The notes: generated by a model from the sequence alone, not told the origin. Positions 7,979 through 16,256 are shown, counted from the stretch's first letter. The stretch is 64,000 nucleotides of DNA from Pseudomonas asplenii (GCF_001293465.1 NZ_JSYZ01000018.1:124001-188000), one strand, 5' to 3'. Numbers and translations are program-made.

Positions 7979-9334
7979 TCAGTGAGATTCGTTCAGAGCC
8001 GGGCCGATGCTGCCCGGCACGCCCTGCCCGGGTTTGGGCCGAGTGCGGGCAAAGAACACCAGGATCGCCGCGATCACCGAGGTCGCCGCCAGGCCGTAGA
8101 GGCCGCCCTGGATCGAACCTGTGTTCTGCTCCAGCAGGCCGAAGGTGGCCGGTGCGACGAAGCCGCCGAGGTTGCCGGTGGAATTGATCAGGGCAATCAC
8201 CGCCGCCGCGATCCGCGCATCCAGGTAGGCCTGGGGGATCGGCCAGAACAGCGACGAGGCGGACTTGAAGCCGATGGCGGCGAAACACACCGCGACGAAG
8301 GCGAACACCGGCCCGCCGGTGGTCGACATGAACATCCCGGCCGCCGCCACCAGCAGCGCCGTGGCAACCCAGGCCTGCTGGTGCTTCCACTTGCCCGAGG
8401 CCGCCGCGAAGGCATACATGGCGATGATCGAGATCAGCCACGGAATGGAGTTGAGCAGCCCCACCTGCAAATCGCTGAGCGCACCCATTTTCTTGATGAT
8501 GCTCGGCAGCCAGAAGGTCGCCGCGTAAATGGTCAGTTGAATGCAGAAGTACAGCAGGCAGAACAGCAGGATCTGCCGGTCCTTGAGCAGGCTCCAGGTC
8601 GACGGCCTGATCGGCATCGACGCCTCGCGGGCCCGCTGCTCCTCGTCGATCGCCTGCACCAGCGCCTCCTGCTCGGCACGGCCCAGCCATCTGGCGTCGC
8701 GTGGCGCGGAGTCGAGCCAGAACCAGGTGAAACCACAGAGCACCACCGAGGCCATTCCCTCGATGATGAACATCCACTGCCAGCCGTGCCAGCCCAGGCC
8801 TTCGATCTGCAGCAGGGCGCCGGACAGCGGACCGGAGATCAGCGAGGCCAGCGCCGAGCCGCTGAGAAAGATTGCGATGGCCTTGCCCCGCTCCACCCCC
8901 GGCAGCCAGCGGGTGAAGTAGTAGATCACCCCGGGAAAGAACCCGGCCTCGGCGATCCCGAGCAGGAAACGCAGGATGTAGAAATGGGTTTCGTTCTGGA
9001 CGAAGGCCATGGCCGTGGCGACCACGCCCCAGCTGAACATGATGCGGGTCAGCCAGAGCCGTGCGCCGACCTTCTGCAGGAGCAGGTTGGAAGGCACCTC
9101 GAACAGCGCGTAACCGATGAAGAACAGCCCGGCACCGAAGCCATAGGCGGCGGCACCGATGCCCAGGTCATGCTCCAGATGCGTGCGCACGAAGCCGATG
9201 TTGACCCGGTCGATGTAGTTGACGATGAACATGATGACGAACAGCGGCAGGACATGGCGCTTGACCTTCGCCACGGCGACGGCCAGCAGTGAATCGTGTG
9301 CCGCTGACGCGGACGGATCGAGGGTGTGGTTCAC
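7979..9334 (-). CDS. gudP: MFS transporter, probable glucarate/galactarate uptake
   Basis: A 451-residue, 12-segment major facilitator of the anion:cation symporter (ACS) family. The loop NYIDRVNIGFVRTHL after the first segment, the G-rich motif after segment 4 and the ARWLGRAEQEAL stretch before the central loop are typical of GudP/GarP and tartrate or galactonate carriers. It is first in an operon with gudD, which makes glucarate the best substrate guess. Transcription starts in the long AT-rich gap shared with the GntR gene. Closely related ACS carriers for other sugar acids cannot be excluded from sequence. Confidence 0.85.
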   Translation of the reverse strand: MNHTLDPSASAAHDSLLAVAVAKVKRHVLPLFVIMFIVNYIDRVNIGFVRTHLEHDLGIGAAAYGFGAGLFFIGYALFEVPSNLLLQKVGARLWLTRIMFSWGVVATAMAFVQNETHFYILRFLLGIAEAGFFPGVIYYFTRWLPGVERGKAIAIFLSGSALASLISGPLSGALLQIEGLGWHGWQWMFIIEGMASVVLCGFTWFWLDSAPRDARWLGRAEQEALVQAIDEEQRAREASMPIRPSTWSLLKDRQILLFCLLYFCIQLTIYAATFWLPSIIKKMGALSDLQVGLLNSIPWLISIIAMYAFAAASGKWKHQQAWVATALLVAAAGMFMSTTGGPVFAFVAVCFAAIGFKSASSLFWPIPQAYLDARIAAAVIALINSTGNLGGFVAPATFGLLEQNTGSIQGGLYGLAATSVIAAILVFFARTRPKPGQGVPGSIGPALNESH

Positions 9335-9684
9335 GACGGTCTCCCACGGATTATTGTTGTGTGCGGGGTGCTGGCCAACTCAAGCCAGTCGACAGTCATC
9401 ATACGAGTAGAAAAATCTGCTAACAAGCACTTCGATGTTGTGGCACGCCCTCAACGCTCAGGAAAACGCTCGGAATAAAAATCTAATTAGTTGTTTTATA
9501 ACAACTAATTTCCAATAAATATATTTTCTCTGGTGAGCCTTTTCATTTGAACCGGACGGGACTGACCCGGCCTTCACGGGAAAAACACCTGAAAAACTGA
9601 ACTTGTCATACATGTATCGCCCCCACTCACACCACTTGTCGTACGAGTGTTAAGCTTTCCCCCTCACACCCCCACGATACGACC
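9335..9684. promoter_or_regulatory. Divergent control region between gudP and the GntR regulator
   Basis: This 350-base gene-free stretch is far more AT-rich than the genes around it. It contains two close matches to the FadR-type operator form TNGTNNNACNA: TTGTCGTACGA at 9636-9646 (perfect) and TTGTCATACAT at 9603-9613 (last base differs). A weaker TCATCATACGA lies at 9396-9406 on the transporter side. The perfect site sits within a larger imperfect dyad CACTTGTCGTACGAGTG. A perfect AT-rich inverted repeat is at 9485-9510. The arrangement fits repression of both transcripts by the neighbouring GntR protein. Confidence 0.6.
9485..9510. repeat. Perfect 11-bp AT-rich inverted repeat
   Basis: The arms AATTAGTTGTT and AACAACTAATT are perfect complements around a TTAT centre. 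With only two G/C pairs per arm it is a poor terminator. Its position mid-way in the gudP/gntR gap suits a second regulator's operator, or a bendable site, better. Confidence 0.6.
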
Positions 9685-10401
9685 ATGAGCACTGACAGCG
9701 ATCTCCCCACCGCGCGCCGCAAGCGCACGCCCAACCTGGCCACCGACCTGGTCAATCACCTGACTCAGCGGATACGCCTGGGCGAGTTGAAACCGGGCGA
9801 AAAGCTGCCGTCGGAAAGCGCGATCATTCGCGAGCACAAGGTCAGTCGCACAGTGGTGCGCGAGGCGATCTCCAAGCTGCAGGCCGCGGGCTGGGTCGAG
9901 ACCCACCACGGCGTCGGCAGTTTCGTGCTGGAACGCGAGGAGGGCCACGGCCTGCGCCTGAGCGCCGACACGGCCATGAGCGTGCGGGGCCTTCTCGAAT
10001 TGCGCCTGGGCCTGGAAACCCAGGCCGTCGCCCTGGCGGCCCGCCGACGCACCGATGAACAGCTGCGGCAGATGCGCGCGGCGCTGGACGAGTACCAGAG
10101 CCTGCTGGCCAACAACGACAGTTGCGTACCCGCCGACCAGCGCTTCCACCTGCTGATCGCCGAAGCCACCGGCAACCCGTATTTCGTCGAGATCCTGCTG
10201 CATCTGGGCAACTCGATGATCCCGCGGACCCGGGTGCACGCAGCCGAACGCGGCAATGCCGACCTGCAGGCCCTGGGCCGCTTGGCCAATCAGGAACACG
10301 AGGCGATTCTCGCCGCGATTCGCCGCCAGGATGCCGATGCGGCACGGGCGGCGATGTGGACGCACCTGAGCAACAGCCAGGAGCGTTTCGCCGGCGATTA
10401 G
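9685..10401 (+). CDS. GntR/FadR-family regulator of the glucarate genes
   Basis: A 238-residue regulator with an N-terminal winged helix (residues about 14-78: LATDLVNHLTQRIRLGELKPG, then ESAIIREHKVSRTVVREAIS) and a C-terminal all-helical FCD domain with likely metal or ligand residues (D and H in DQRFHLLIAEATGN, later H in NQEHEAILAAI). It is divergent from gudP, and FadR-type operator sequences lie in the shared gap. It is most likely a repressor released by a sugar acid or its breakdown product. Confidence 0.9.
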   Translation: MSTDSDLPTARRKRTPNLATDLVNHLTQRIRLGELKPGEKLPSESAIIREHKVSRTVVREAISKLQAAGWVETHHGVGSFVLEREEGHGLRLSADTAMSVRGLLELRLGLETQAVALAARRRTDEQLRQMRAALDEYQSLLANNDSCVPADQRFHLLIAEATGNPYFVEILLHLGNSMIPRTRVHAAERGNADLQALGRLANQEHEAILAAIRRQDADAARAAMWTHLSNSQERFAGD

Positions 10402-10405
10402 ACGG

Positions 10406-10852
10406 TCAGACGGCCGGGATTCGCCGGCAGTCGTCCGGCCCGAGCAGGCGACCGTCCTCGGCGCGCAGTTCCAGCGGCCTGAGCGGCAACCCCTGCTCGC
10501 GGTCGACCATGACCGAGTGCGGCTCCTGCGGCCCATAGCAATGCGCCTCGCCCCACTGGCGCAAACCGATGATCAGGTTGAACAGACCCCGGCCCTTTTC
10601 CGTCAACACGTACTCCTGGTACGCGCTGCCATCCGACGCCGGAACGATGTCCAGCACCCCCTGCCCGACCAGGCTCTTCAAGCGCGTGGCAAGAATGTTG
10701 CGCGCCAGCCCGAGGTTGCGCTGAAACTCGCCGAAGCGGCGAAGGCCGTCGAACGCATCCCGAATGATCAGCAACGACCAGCCATCGCCAATGGCCGCCA
10801 CCGAGCGGGCCACCGGGCATTCGGCGGCTTCCAGGCTGGAACGTTTGACCAT
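10406..10852 (-). CDS. HxlR-family winged-helix regulator
   Basis: A 148-residue MarR-like regulator of the HxlR/DUF24 family. It has the conserved N-terminal cysteine followed by PVARS (AAECPVARSVAAIGDGWS), which senses electrophiles or oxidants in some members, and the recognition region RRFGEFQRNLGLARNILATRLKSL. It is divergent from an MFS exporter gene 101 bases away and probably represses it. The 3' end nearly touches the end of the convergent GntR gene. Confidence 0.9.
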   Translation of the reverse strand: MVKRSSLEAAECPVARSVAAIGDGWSLLIIRDAFDGLRRFGEFQRNLGLARNILATRLKSLVGQGVLDIVPASDGSAYQEYVLTEKGRGLFNLIIGLRQWGEAHCYGPQEPHSVMVDREQGLPLRPLELRAEDGRLLGPDDCRRIPAV

Positions 10853-10916
10853 GGCAAGGGACTCCGGCAGAAAAATGTGGTTGCAATGTAAAACCAGCCT
10901 CTCTAGGGTACAAGTA

Positions 10917-10931
10917 GTTTTAAATTGAAAC
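10917..10931. promoter_or_regulatory. Candidate HxlR operator in the HxlR/MFS gap
   Basis: The 15-base stretch GTTTTAAATTGAAAC is an imperfect palindrome (12 of 15 positions). It is flanked by GTAG and CTAC and lies just upstream of the MFS gene start. A related sequence, GTTGCAATGTAAAAC, lies about 36 bases upstream (near 10880), close to a possible -35 TTGCAA. Two similar palindromes in a 101-base divergent gap fit binding by the HxlR dimer. Confidence 0.4.
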
Positions 10932-10953
10932 CACCTACTCGAGGAGCCTTGCC

Positions 10954-12156
10954 ATGACGCTTGAAGCCCCGGCCAGCACCGATATCGCGCAGACCGGCAG
11001 CCGACTGTCCAGGGTCACAGTGCTGCTGTTCGCCGTCGCCTGCGGACTGTCGGTAGGCAATGTGTACTACGCCCAGCCCCTGCTGGATGCCATGGCCGAT
11101 ACCTTCGCCATGGATCACGCCACGGTCGGCATCGTGGTCAGCCTGAGCCAGGTCGGCTACGGCCTGGGCCTGCTGTTGCTGGTGCCACTGGGCGACCTGT
11201 TGAACCGCCGACGGCTGATCGTCGGCCAGATGCTGCTGTCGGTGCTGGCCCTGCTGCTCGCGGCCCTGGCCCCCGACAGTGCCTGGCTGTTGCTGGGCAT
11301 GAGCCTGATCGGCCTGCTGGCGGTGGTGACCCAGACCCTGGTGGCCTATGCGGCACAACTGGCGGCGCCAGGCGAGCGCGGCCAGGTCGTCGGCAGCGTC
11401 ACCAGTGGCATCGTCGTCGGCCTGCTGCTGGCCCGCACCGTCGCCGGGGGCATGGCCGACCTGGCCGGCTGGCGTTCGGTCTACCTGTTGTCGGCGCTGC
11501 TGACCCTGCTGATGGCCGTGGCACTCTGGCAGGTGCTGCCCCGGCATGAGCCACCCAAGCCGCGCCAGGGCTACGGCGCGCTGATCGTCTCGCTGCTCGG
11601 GCTGTTCCGCGAGGAAAAGGTCCTGCGCGACCGGGCGGTGCTGGCCATGCTGATCTTTGCCGCCGGAACCGTGCTGTGGACTCCGTTGGTACTGCCCCTG
11701 AGTGCACCGCCGCTATCGTTATCGCATACCGGGATCGGCCTGTTCGGCCTGGCCGGTGCGGCCAGCGCGCTGGGGGCGGCGCGCGCCGGGCATTGGGCGG
11801 ATCGTGGCCGGGCGCAGTGGGTCAGCGGCCTGGCGCTGACGATGATGCTGCTGTCCTGGTTGCCGATCGCCTTTACCCAATCGTCGCTCTGGGCCCTGCT
11901 GCTCGGCGTAGTCACCCTCGACCTGGGCCTGCAGGCGGTGCATGTGACCAGCCAGGCGCTGATCTACAGCGTCCGACCCCAGGCGCAGAGTCGGCTGGCG
12001 GCGGGCTACATGCTGTTCTATTCGGTGGGAAGTGCCAGCGGTGCCGTGGGGGCCACGGCGATGTATGCCTGGGGCGGGTGGCTGGGCGTCTGCCTGTTGG
12101 GGGCCGCGATCAGTGCCACGGCCCTGGTGTATTGGGGGTGGTCCGTGAGGGGGTGA
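10954..12156 (+). CDS. MFS efflux transporter
   Basis: A 400-residue major facilitator with 12 predicted membrane segments. It begins with a drug-exporter-like first segment (SVGNVYYAQPLLDAMADTF) and has the MFS loop LLNRRRLIVGQ between segments 2 and 3. The YYAQPLL signature is typical of the YgaY/YnfM-like group of uncharacterised aromatic or drug exporters. The divergent HxlR gene suggests induction by a small reactive or aromatic compound. It ends 2 bases before the convergent cytochrome b561 gene. Confidence 0.88.
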   Translation: MTLEAPASTDIAQTGSRLSRVTVLLFAVACGLSVGNVYYAQPLLDAMADTFAMDHATVGIVVSLSQVGYGLGLLLLVPLGDLLNRRRLIVGQMLLSVLALLLAALAPDSAWLLLGMSLIGLLAVVTQTLVAYAAQLAAPGERGQVVGSVTSGIVVGLLLARTVAGGMADLAGWRSVYLLSALLTLLMAVALWQVLPRHEPPKPRQGYGALIVSLLGLFREEKVLRDRAVLAMLIFAAGTVLWTPLVLPLSAPPLSLSHTGIGLFGLAGAASALGAARAGHWADRGRAQWVSGLALTMMLLSWLPIAFTQSSLWALLLGVVTLDLGLQAVHVTSQALIYSVRPQAQSRLAAGYMLFYSVGSASGAVGATAMYAWGGWLGVCLLGAAISATALVYWGWSVRG

Positions 12157-12158
12157 AC

Positions 12159-12698
12159 TCAGTCCTTGCCCCGCAGCATGCTCTCCAGTACCCCATCCCG
12201 GCGGATCCAGCCATGGAACAGTGCCGCCGCCAGGTGCATCAGCACCGTCAGGAACAGCAGGTAGGCCAGGTAGCCGTGGGCCTTGCGCAACCAGGCAAAG
12301 GTCGCGGCATCCGCCGACAACAGTGCCGGCAGGCGGATCGAACTGCTCAGCATCACCGGATCACCCGCCGCGCCAATCATCGCCCAGCCCAGCAACGGCA
12401 GCACCAGCATCAGCGCATACAGCAGCACATGGGAGAGCTTCGCCGCCAGCACCTGCCAACCCGGCAGATCCGCCGGCAGCGCCGGCTGCCGCGTGCCGAA
12501 GCGCACGGCAAGCCGTACGATCGCCAGTACCAGGATCGCAATCCCCAACGGCTTGTGCAGGTGGATCAGCCACTCGTGCCGTGCCGACACCGAGGCCACC
12601 ATCCCGGCGCCGATGAACAGCATCGCCAGGATCATCAGCGCCATCAGCCAGTGCAGCAGGCGCGCCAGGGGAACGAAATGTTTCAACGGGGCGCTCAT
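12159..12698 (-). CDS. Cytochrome b561-type di-heme membrane protein
   Basis: A 179-residue protein with four membrane segments and the histidines expected for two b-type hemes: HW in segment 1, HLHKP before segment 2, H in KLSHVLLYA, and later KAHGY and LMHL. Bacterial b561 proteins pass electrons from quinol to a periplasmic partner. The ATG overlaps the stop of the upstream catalase-like gene by 4 bases (ATGA), so the two are translationally coupled. The partner is likely the exported peroxidase. Confidence 0.9.
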   Translation of the reverse strand: MSAPLKHFVPLARLLHWLMALMILAMLFIGAGMVASVSARHEWLIHLHKPLGIAILVLAIVRLAVRFGTRQPALPADLPGWQVLAAKLSHVLLYALMLVLPLLGWAMIGAAGDPVMLSSSIRLPALLSADAATFAWLRKAHGYLAYLLFLTVLMHLAAALFHGWIRRDGVLESMLRGKD

Positions 12699-13774
12699 GG
12701 ACGGGACTCCTGTTGGGCGTGAGTGGCGGGCAACTGGCCGACTTCGCTGGTGCGACGCAGGTAGGAACTGGAATACGCCGCCGAACGCGCCGCCAGCAGC
12801 GGGTCGGCCGAGGCCTCGATACCGCTGGGCAGGACCAGCGGGTCGTAGTTGATGTCACGGCAATCGCCGCTGTCCTGCGGTTGCGTGCTCTCCAGCACCA
12901 GGGTGCCGGCGTTGAGCACCTTGTGCTCGCCGGTCCAGGCCTTGCTCGCATCGTCGATCGGGTCGCCGGGGTTGGCCAGGGTGATGCGCAGCTCCCATTT
13001 CAGCGGACCGGCCGCCAGACGCTGTACCAGATCCTTTTCCAGGAAGTCGGCAGCGGCCGGCGCCACCGCGCCGGGGGTGTCCTGACTCAACGGCACATAG
13101 CCCCAGCGTACCGCCTGGCGCTGGCCCGCGGCATTGACCAGGTAGAAGGCGTTCAGCGCGTTGTAACTCTCGGTGGCATAGCTGGCCGAAGGCTTGGCGG
13201 TCTTGACCCATTGCAGGAACGGACCGGTTTCCGGATGCGCGGCAAAGAACGCCGCCAGCGCCGCCGGGTTCGGCTTGCCGGTCGCCGGGTCCGGCGCGGA
13301 AGCCTTGAGCTGCTCGTAGAAGGCTTGCGGCGTACTCACCGGGAATACCGGCATGCTGTTCATCCCGCTGCGCCATTGCTGGCCGTTGGCGAGAATGAAG
13401 CGCAGCCCCAGGCTGCGGATCGGCACGCTGCTGTCCGCGGCGTAGGGGTTGCCCCCCGGCAGGGCGAAACGCCCTTCCACCGGCACGCTGCCTTCGGCGA
13501 AGACCTTGGCGATGGAGTACGGACGGGCTTCAGCGCTGCTTTCGAAGTAGCCCGCGACGCAGACGCCCTTGGCGTGGTTGCGCCGCAGCCCCGGATAGTG
13601 GCCGCTGTTGTTCTCCAGCGTATCGACGATGCGCGCGGGCGTCAGGCGTTGCGGATCGAGCCGGCCACCGACATAGCCGAGGGCGCCGGCCAGCGCCGCC
13701 ACGACCACGGCGATACCGGCCAGACGCAAGACCTTGCTCGTACCGCTCAGTGGCGGCGGGGTGTGATCTACCAT
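12695..13774 (-). CDS. Exported catalase-family peroxidase
   Basis: A 359-residue heme protein of the catalase-related peroxidase group (SrpA-like), shorter than the roughly 480 residues of classical catalases. The start MVDHTPPP has GGAG 6 bases upstream. Residues about 16-36 form a membrane anchor or uncleaved signal (GIAVVVAALAGALGYVGG), so the enzyme should face the periplasm. The distal-side motif RRNHAKGVCVAGYF carries the catalytic His, and the C-terminal RSAAYSSSYLRR supplies the probable proximal heme Tyr. It is cotranscribed with cytochrome b561 and divergent from an ECF sigma pair that shares its promoter type. Confidence 0.88.
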   Translation of the reverse strand: MVDHTPPPLSGTSKVLRLAGIAVVVAALAGALGYVGGRLDPQRLTPARIVDTLENNSGHYPGLRRNHAKGVCVAGYFESSAEARPYSIAKVFAEGSVPVEGRFALPGGNPYAADSSVPIRSLGLRFILANGQQWRSGMNSMPVFPVSTPQAFYEQLKASAPDPATGKPNPAALAAFFAAHPETGPFLQWVKTAKPSASYATESYNALNAFYLVNAAGQRQAVRWGYVPLSQDTPGAVAPAAADFLEKDLVQRLAAGPLKWELRITLANPGDPIDDASKAWTGEHKVLNAGTLVLESTQPQDSGDCRDINYDPLVLPSGIEASADPLLAARSAAYSSSYLRRTSEVGQLPATHAQQESRP

Positions 13775-13821
13775 GAAAAACTCCAGGGCCCTGGGCGGCC
13801 ACACGGTTGGGGAGCGAGTAG

Positions 13822-13846
13822 GACGCAGGTCGTCAGGGGTTATTCC
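13822..13846 (-). promoter_or_regulatory. ECF-type promoter for the catalase/cytochrome b561 operon
   Basis: Read on the minus strand: GGAAT, 16 bases, CGTC. The bases right after the -35 are AACC. The -10 box lies 47 bases before the catalase ATG. An identical layout on the other strand precedes the ECF sigma gene, which strongly suggests that the sigma drives both. Confidence 0.72.
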
Positions 13847-13889
13847 CGGGCGCCGATAATTTATTTCGATCAATATTTTTCCGCTGGCT

Positions 13890-13914
13890 GGAATAACCTT
13901 CAGGCACGGACGTC
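13890..13914 (+). promoter_or_regulatory. ECF-type promoter for the sigma/anti-sigma operon
   Basis: GGAAT at 13890-13894, 16 bases, CGTC at 13911-13914. The extended -35 GGAATAACC is identical in the nine bases to the divergent catalase promoter. The sigma ATG follows 45 bases after the -10. This indicates autoregulation. Confidence 0.72.
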
Positions 13915-13959
13915 TTCCTGCATCCAGCGTAGTGACTGACCAGAACCCTGCAGGTTTCC

Positions 13960-14466
13960 ATGAACGATCTCGACGAACAGCTACGTGAACTGATCCCGCG
14001 CATGCGGCGCTTCGCCGTGTCCCTGACCGGCAACCCGAGCAGCGCCGACGACCTGGTCCAGGCCAGCCTGGAGCGGGCCCTGTCCAGCTGGGGCAGGAAA
14101 CGCCCGGACGGCGACCTGCGCGCCTGGCTGTTCTCGATCCTCTACCGGCAGTTCCTCGACGCCCACCGGCGCCAGCGCCGTTATGCGCGAATGCTGGAAT
14201 TCTTCACCGGCCGCGACGACAGCGAACCTTCGGCGGAACGCACGGTGATGGCACAATCGACCCTGGCCTCCTTCGAACGCCTGTCGGTGGAGCAGCGTGC
14301 ACTGCTGCTCTGGGTCTCGGTGGAGGGCTTGAGCTACAAGGAAGTCGCCGAGATCCTCGACGTGCCCATCGGCACCGTGATGTCGCGTCTGTCCCGCGCC
14401 CGCCAGGCGCTGCGCCAGCTCAGCGACGGCGAAATCGCCAGCCCTTCCCTGCGGGTACTCAAATGA
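13960..14466 (+). CDS. ECF RNA polymerase sigma factor
   Basis: A 168-residue sigma-70-family factor with region 2 (residues about 10-75: GNPSSADDLVQASLERALSSW, then AWLFSILYRQFLDAHRR) and region 4 (about 105-155: LSVEQRALLLWVSVEGLSYK, then VPIGTVMSRLSRARQAL). It is joined to its anti-sigma by an ATGA overlap and preceded by an ECF-type promoter matching that of the divergent catalase operon. The likely signal is peroxide or another envelope oxidant. It has no C-terminal extension. Confidence 0.95.
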   Translation: MNDLDEQLRELIPRMRRFAVSLTGNPSSADDLVQASLERALSSWGRKRPDGDLRAWLFSILYRQFLDAHRRQRRYARMLEFFTGRDDSEPSAERTVMAQSTLASFERLSVEQRALLLWVSVEGLSYKEVAEILDVPIGTVMSRLSRARQALRQLSDGEIASPSLRVLK

Positions 14467-15212
14467 TCAGCATGCCTCCCAGCGAACGCGACCTGCACGC
14501 CTATGTCGACCATCAGCTCAGCGATGCCGACCGGCAACGGATGGACACCTACCTCGCCAGCCACCCGGACCTGGCCCGCCAGGTCCGCGACTGGCAGCGC
14601 GATGCCCAGCACCTGCGCGCCGCCCTGGGGGCGACCCTGCGGATGCCGGCCAACCCCGACCTGGACCCGGTCGCCATCCGCCAGCGCCGCCGTGACCGCT
14701 CCCGGCGCCACCTGGCCAGCGCCGCGGTGCTGCTGATCGCGGTGAGCCTCGGTGGCGTGAGTGGCTGGCAGGCCCGCCAACTGACCTTGCCGACCCCGTT
14801 GCCCATGGCCGACGCGATGCAGGCCTACCGGATGTTCGCCACCCAGGACATCCTGCCGGCGGACTTCAAGGTCGACGGCAACGGCGACCTGCAGGGCTGG
14901 CTCGACCGCTACTTCAGCCGAGCCAATCGCCTGCCGAACCTGGCCGACGCCGGATTCAAGCCGGTCAGCGCACGGCTGCTGAGCACCGAGCAGGGCGCGG
15001 CGGCGATGGTCCTCTACCAAGACCCGCAAGGCCGGCGGATCACCTACTACATGCGCCCGCCAGGGCCGCAGAATCACCTGCTCGAACGGGGTCACCGCCG
15101 GGACGGCGAATTGCAGGCCGAGTACTGGTCCGGACCCGGCTACAACTACGCCATGGTGGCACCGGCCGATACGCCGGTGGCACAGGTGTTGCGGCAGGCC
15201 ACGCCGTTCTAG
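14463..15212 (+). CDS. Transmembrane anti-sigma factor
   Basis: A 249-residue protein overlapping the sigma gene by 4 bases. The N-terminal 60 residues form a cytoplasmic anti-sigma domain (RDLHAYVDHQLSDADRQRMD, then ASHPDLARQV). One membrane segment follows at about residues 78-97 (HLASAAVLLIAVSLGGVSG), then a 150-residue periplasmic sensor domain of unknown fold. The classic zinc HxxxCxxC motif is absent. The position identifies it as the partner of the ECF sigma. Confidence 0.9.
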   Translation: MISMPPSERDLHAYVDHQLSDADRQRMDTYLASHPDLARQVRDWQRDAQHLRAALGATLRMPANPDLDPVAIRQRRRDRSRRHLASAAVLLIAVSLGGVSGWQARQLTLPTPLPMADAMQAYRMFATQDILPADFKVDGNGDLQGWLDRYFSRANRLPNLADAGFKPVSARLLSTEQGAAAMVLYQDPQGRRITYYMRPPGPQNHLLERGHRRDGELQAEYWSGPGYNYAMVAPADTPVAQVLRQATPF

Positions 15213-15236
15213 AAAGTCGTGCTCCGGGGTGAACCG

Positions 15237-15325
15237 TTCGCGGATAAATCCTGCTCCCACAGGGCCAGCGTCTTTCGCAGGATTCATGCACGGCGCAAGC
15301 ACTTGTGGGAGCCGGATTCACCGAT
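15237..15325. repeat. Imperfect REPIN-type inverted repeat
   Basis: The left arm TTCGCGGATAAATCCTGCTC (15237-15256, continuing CCACA) and the right arm TGTGGGAGCCGGATTCACCG form an imperfect inverted pair about 50 bases apart. The arms match those of the better element at 25859-25946. It lies between the anti-sigma and the convergent IclR gene. Confidence 0.65.
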
Positions 15326-15380
15326 GCGTCGGACCGCCGCGAAACGCTCTTGAAGTCAGCACAGAAACCAGCGGAAGCCG

Positions 15381-16217
15381 CTATTCCGGGGTACCGAAAA
15401 TCTGCGAAGGCCTGCGCAACAGCGGGTCGAACGGATTGATCCGCGGTCCGATCGCCGCCGCCTCGCGCTTGAGCAGCTCCACCACCGTCGGCAAACGGTC
15501 CGGCCCGAGACGGTCGCTGATGGTCGCCACGCTCAACGCCGCGACCGCCCGCCCATCGCGATCGAGAATCGGCACCGCCACCCCCGCCATGCCCTGCAAG
15601 ACACCGGTGTTGCGCCCGGCATAGCCGAGCTTGCGCACGCTCTCGACTTCCGAGCGCAGGAACACTTCGTCGTACAGGTGAAAATCCCGCAGCCGCGGCA
15701 GGTTGTAGCGGATCACCGTTTCCCGCTCGTCTTCCGGCAGGAACGCCAGGATCGCCAGGCTGCCCTGCCCCACGCCCAGGGCCACCCGGCCACCGATGTC
15801 GCCGGTGAAGGTACGGATCGGGAACGGCCCCTCGCTGCGATCCAGGCAGATCGCATCGAAACCGCTGCGCGCCAGCAGGAACAGCGAATCGCCGAGCGAA
15901 GCGGACAGCCGCAACAGCGCCGGGCGCACCAGTTCGCGCAGGTTGCCACTGCGCCCGGCACGGGCCGCCAGGGCAAAGAACTCCAGGCTCAGGCGATAGC
16001 GCTTGCTGCGCGCGTCCTGCTCGACCATGCCCTCGTCCATCAGGCTGCGCAGCAGCCGATGGGTGGTCGGCTGGGACAGGCCGATGCGTTCGGCCAGTTG
16101 CGTGACCCGCTCGCCCTCTTCCGGCGAGTCACCCAGGCTGCGCAACACCGCAAACAGTCGGGAGACCGCACCGACTCCGACTTCATTCGATTTTTCATTC
16201 CGATCAGTGGAATTCAT
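15381..16217 (-). CDS. IclR-family transcriptional regulator
   Basis: A 278-residue regulator. The start MNSTDRNEK is preferred over a GTG 15 bases upstream. The N-terminal winged helix (about residues 18-75) includes VTQLAERIGLSQPTTHRLLRSL. The C-terminal IclR effector domain has the typical ligand-pocket stretch GRVALGVGQGSLAILAFLP and ends GPRINPFDPLLRR. It is divergent from the ABC-transporter/amine-oxidase operon and should control it in response to the transported compound. Confidence 0.92.
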   Translation of the reverse strand: MNSTDRNEKSNEVGVGAVSRLFAVLRSLGDSPEEGERVTQLAERIGLSQPTTHRLLRSLMDEGMVEQDARSKRYRLSLEFFALAARAGRSGNLRELVRPALLRLSASLGDSLFLLARSGFDAICLDRSEGPFPIRTFTGDIGGRVALGVGQGSLAILAFLPEDERETVIRYNLPRLRDFHLYDEVFLRSEVESVRKLGYAGRNTGVLQGMAGVAVPILDRDGRAVAALSVATISDRLGPDRLPTVVELLKREAAAIGPRINPFDPLLRRPSQIFGTPE

Positions 16218-16256
16218 ATGGATATTTCTCACCTAAAAATCTACTGAATGAATGAA

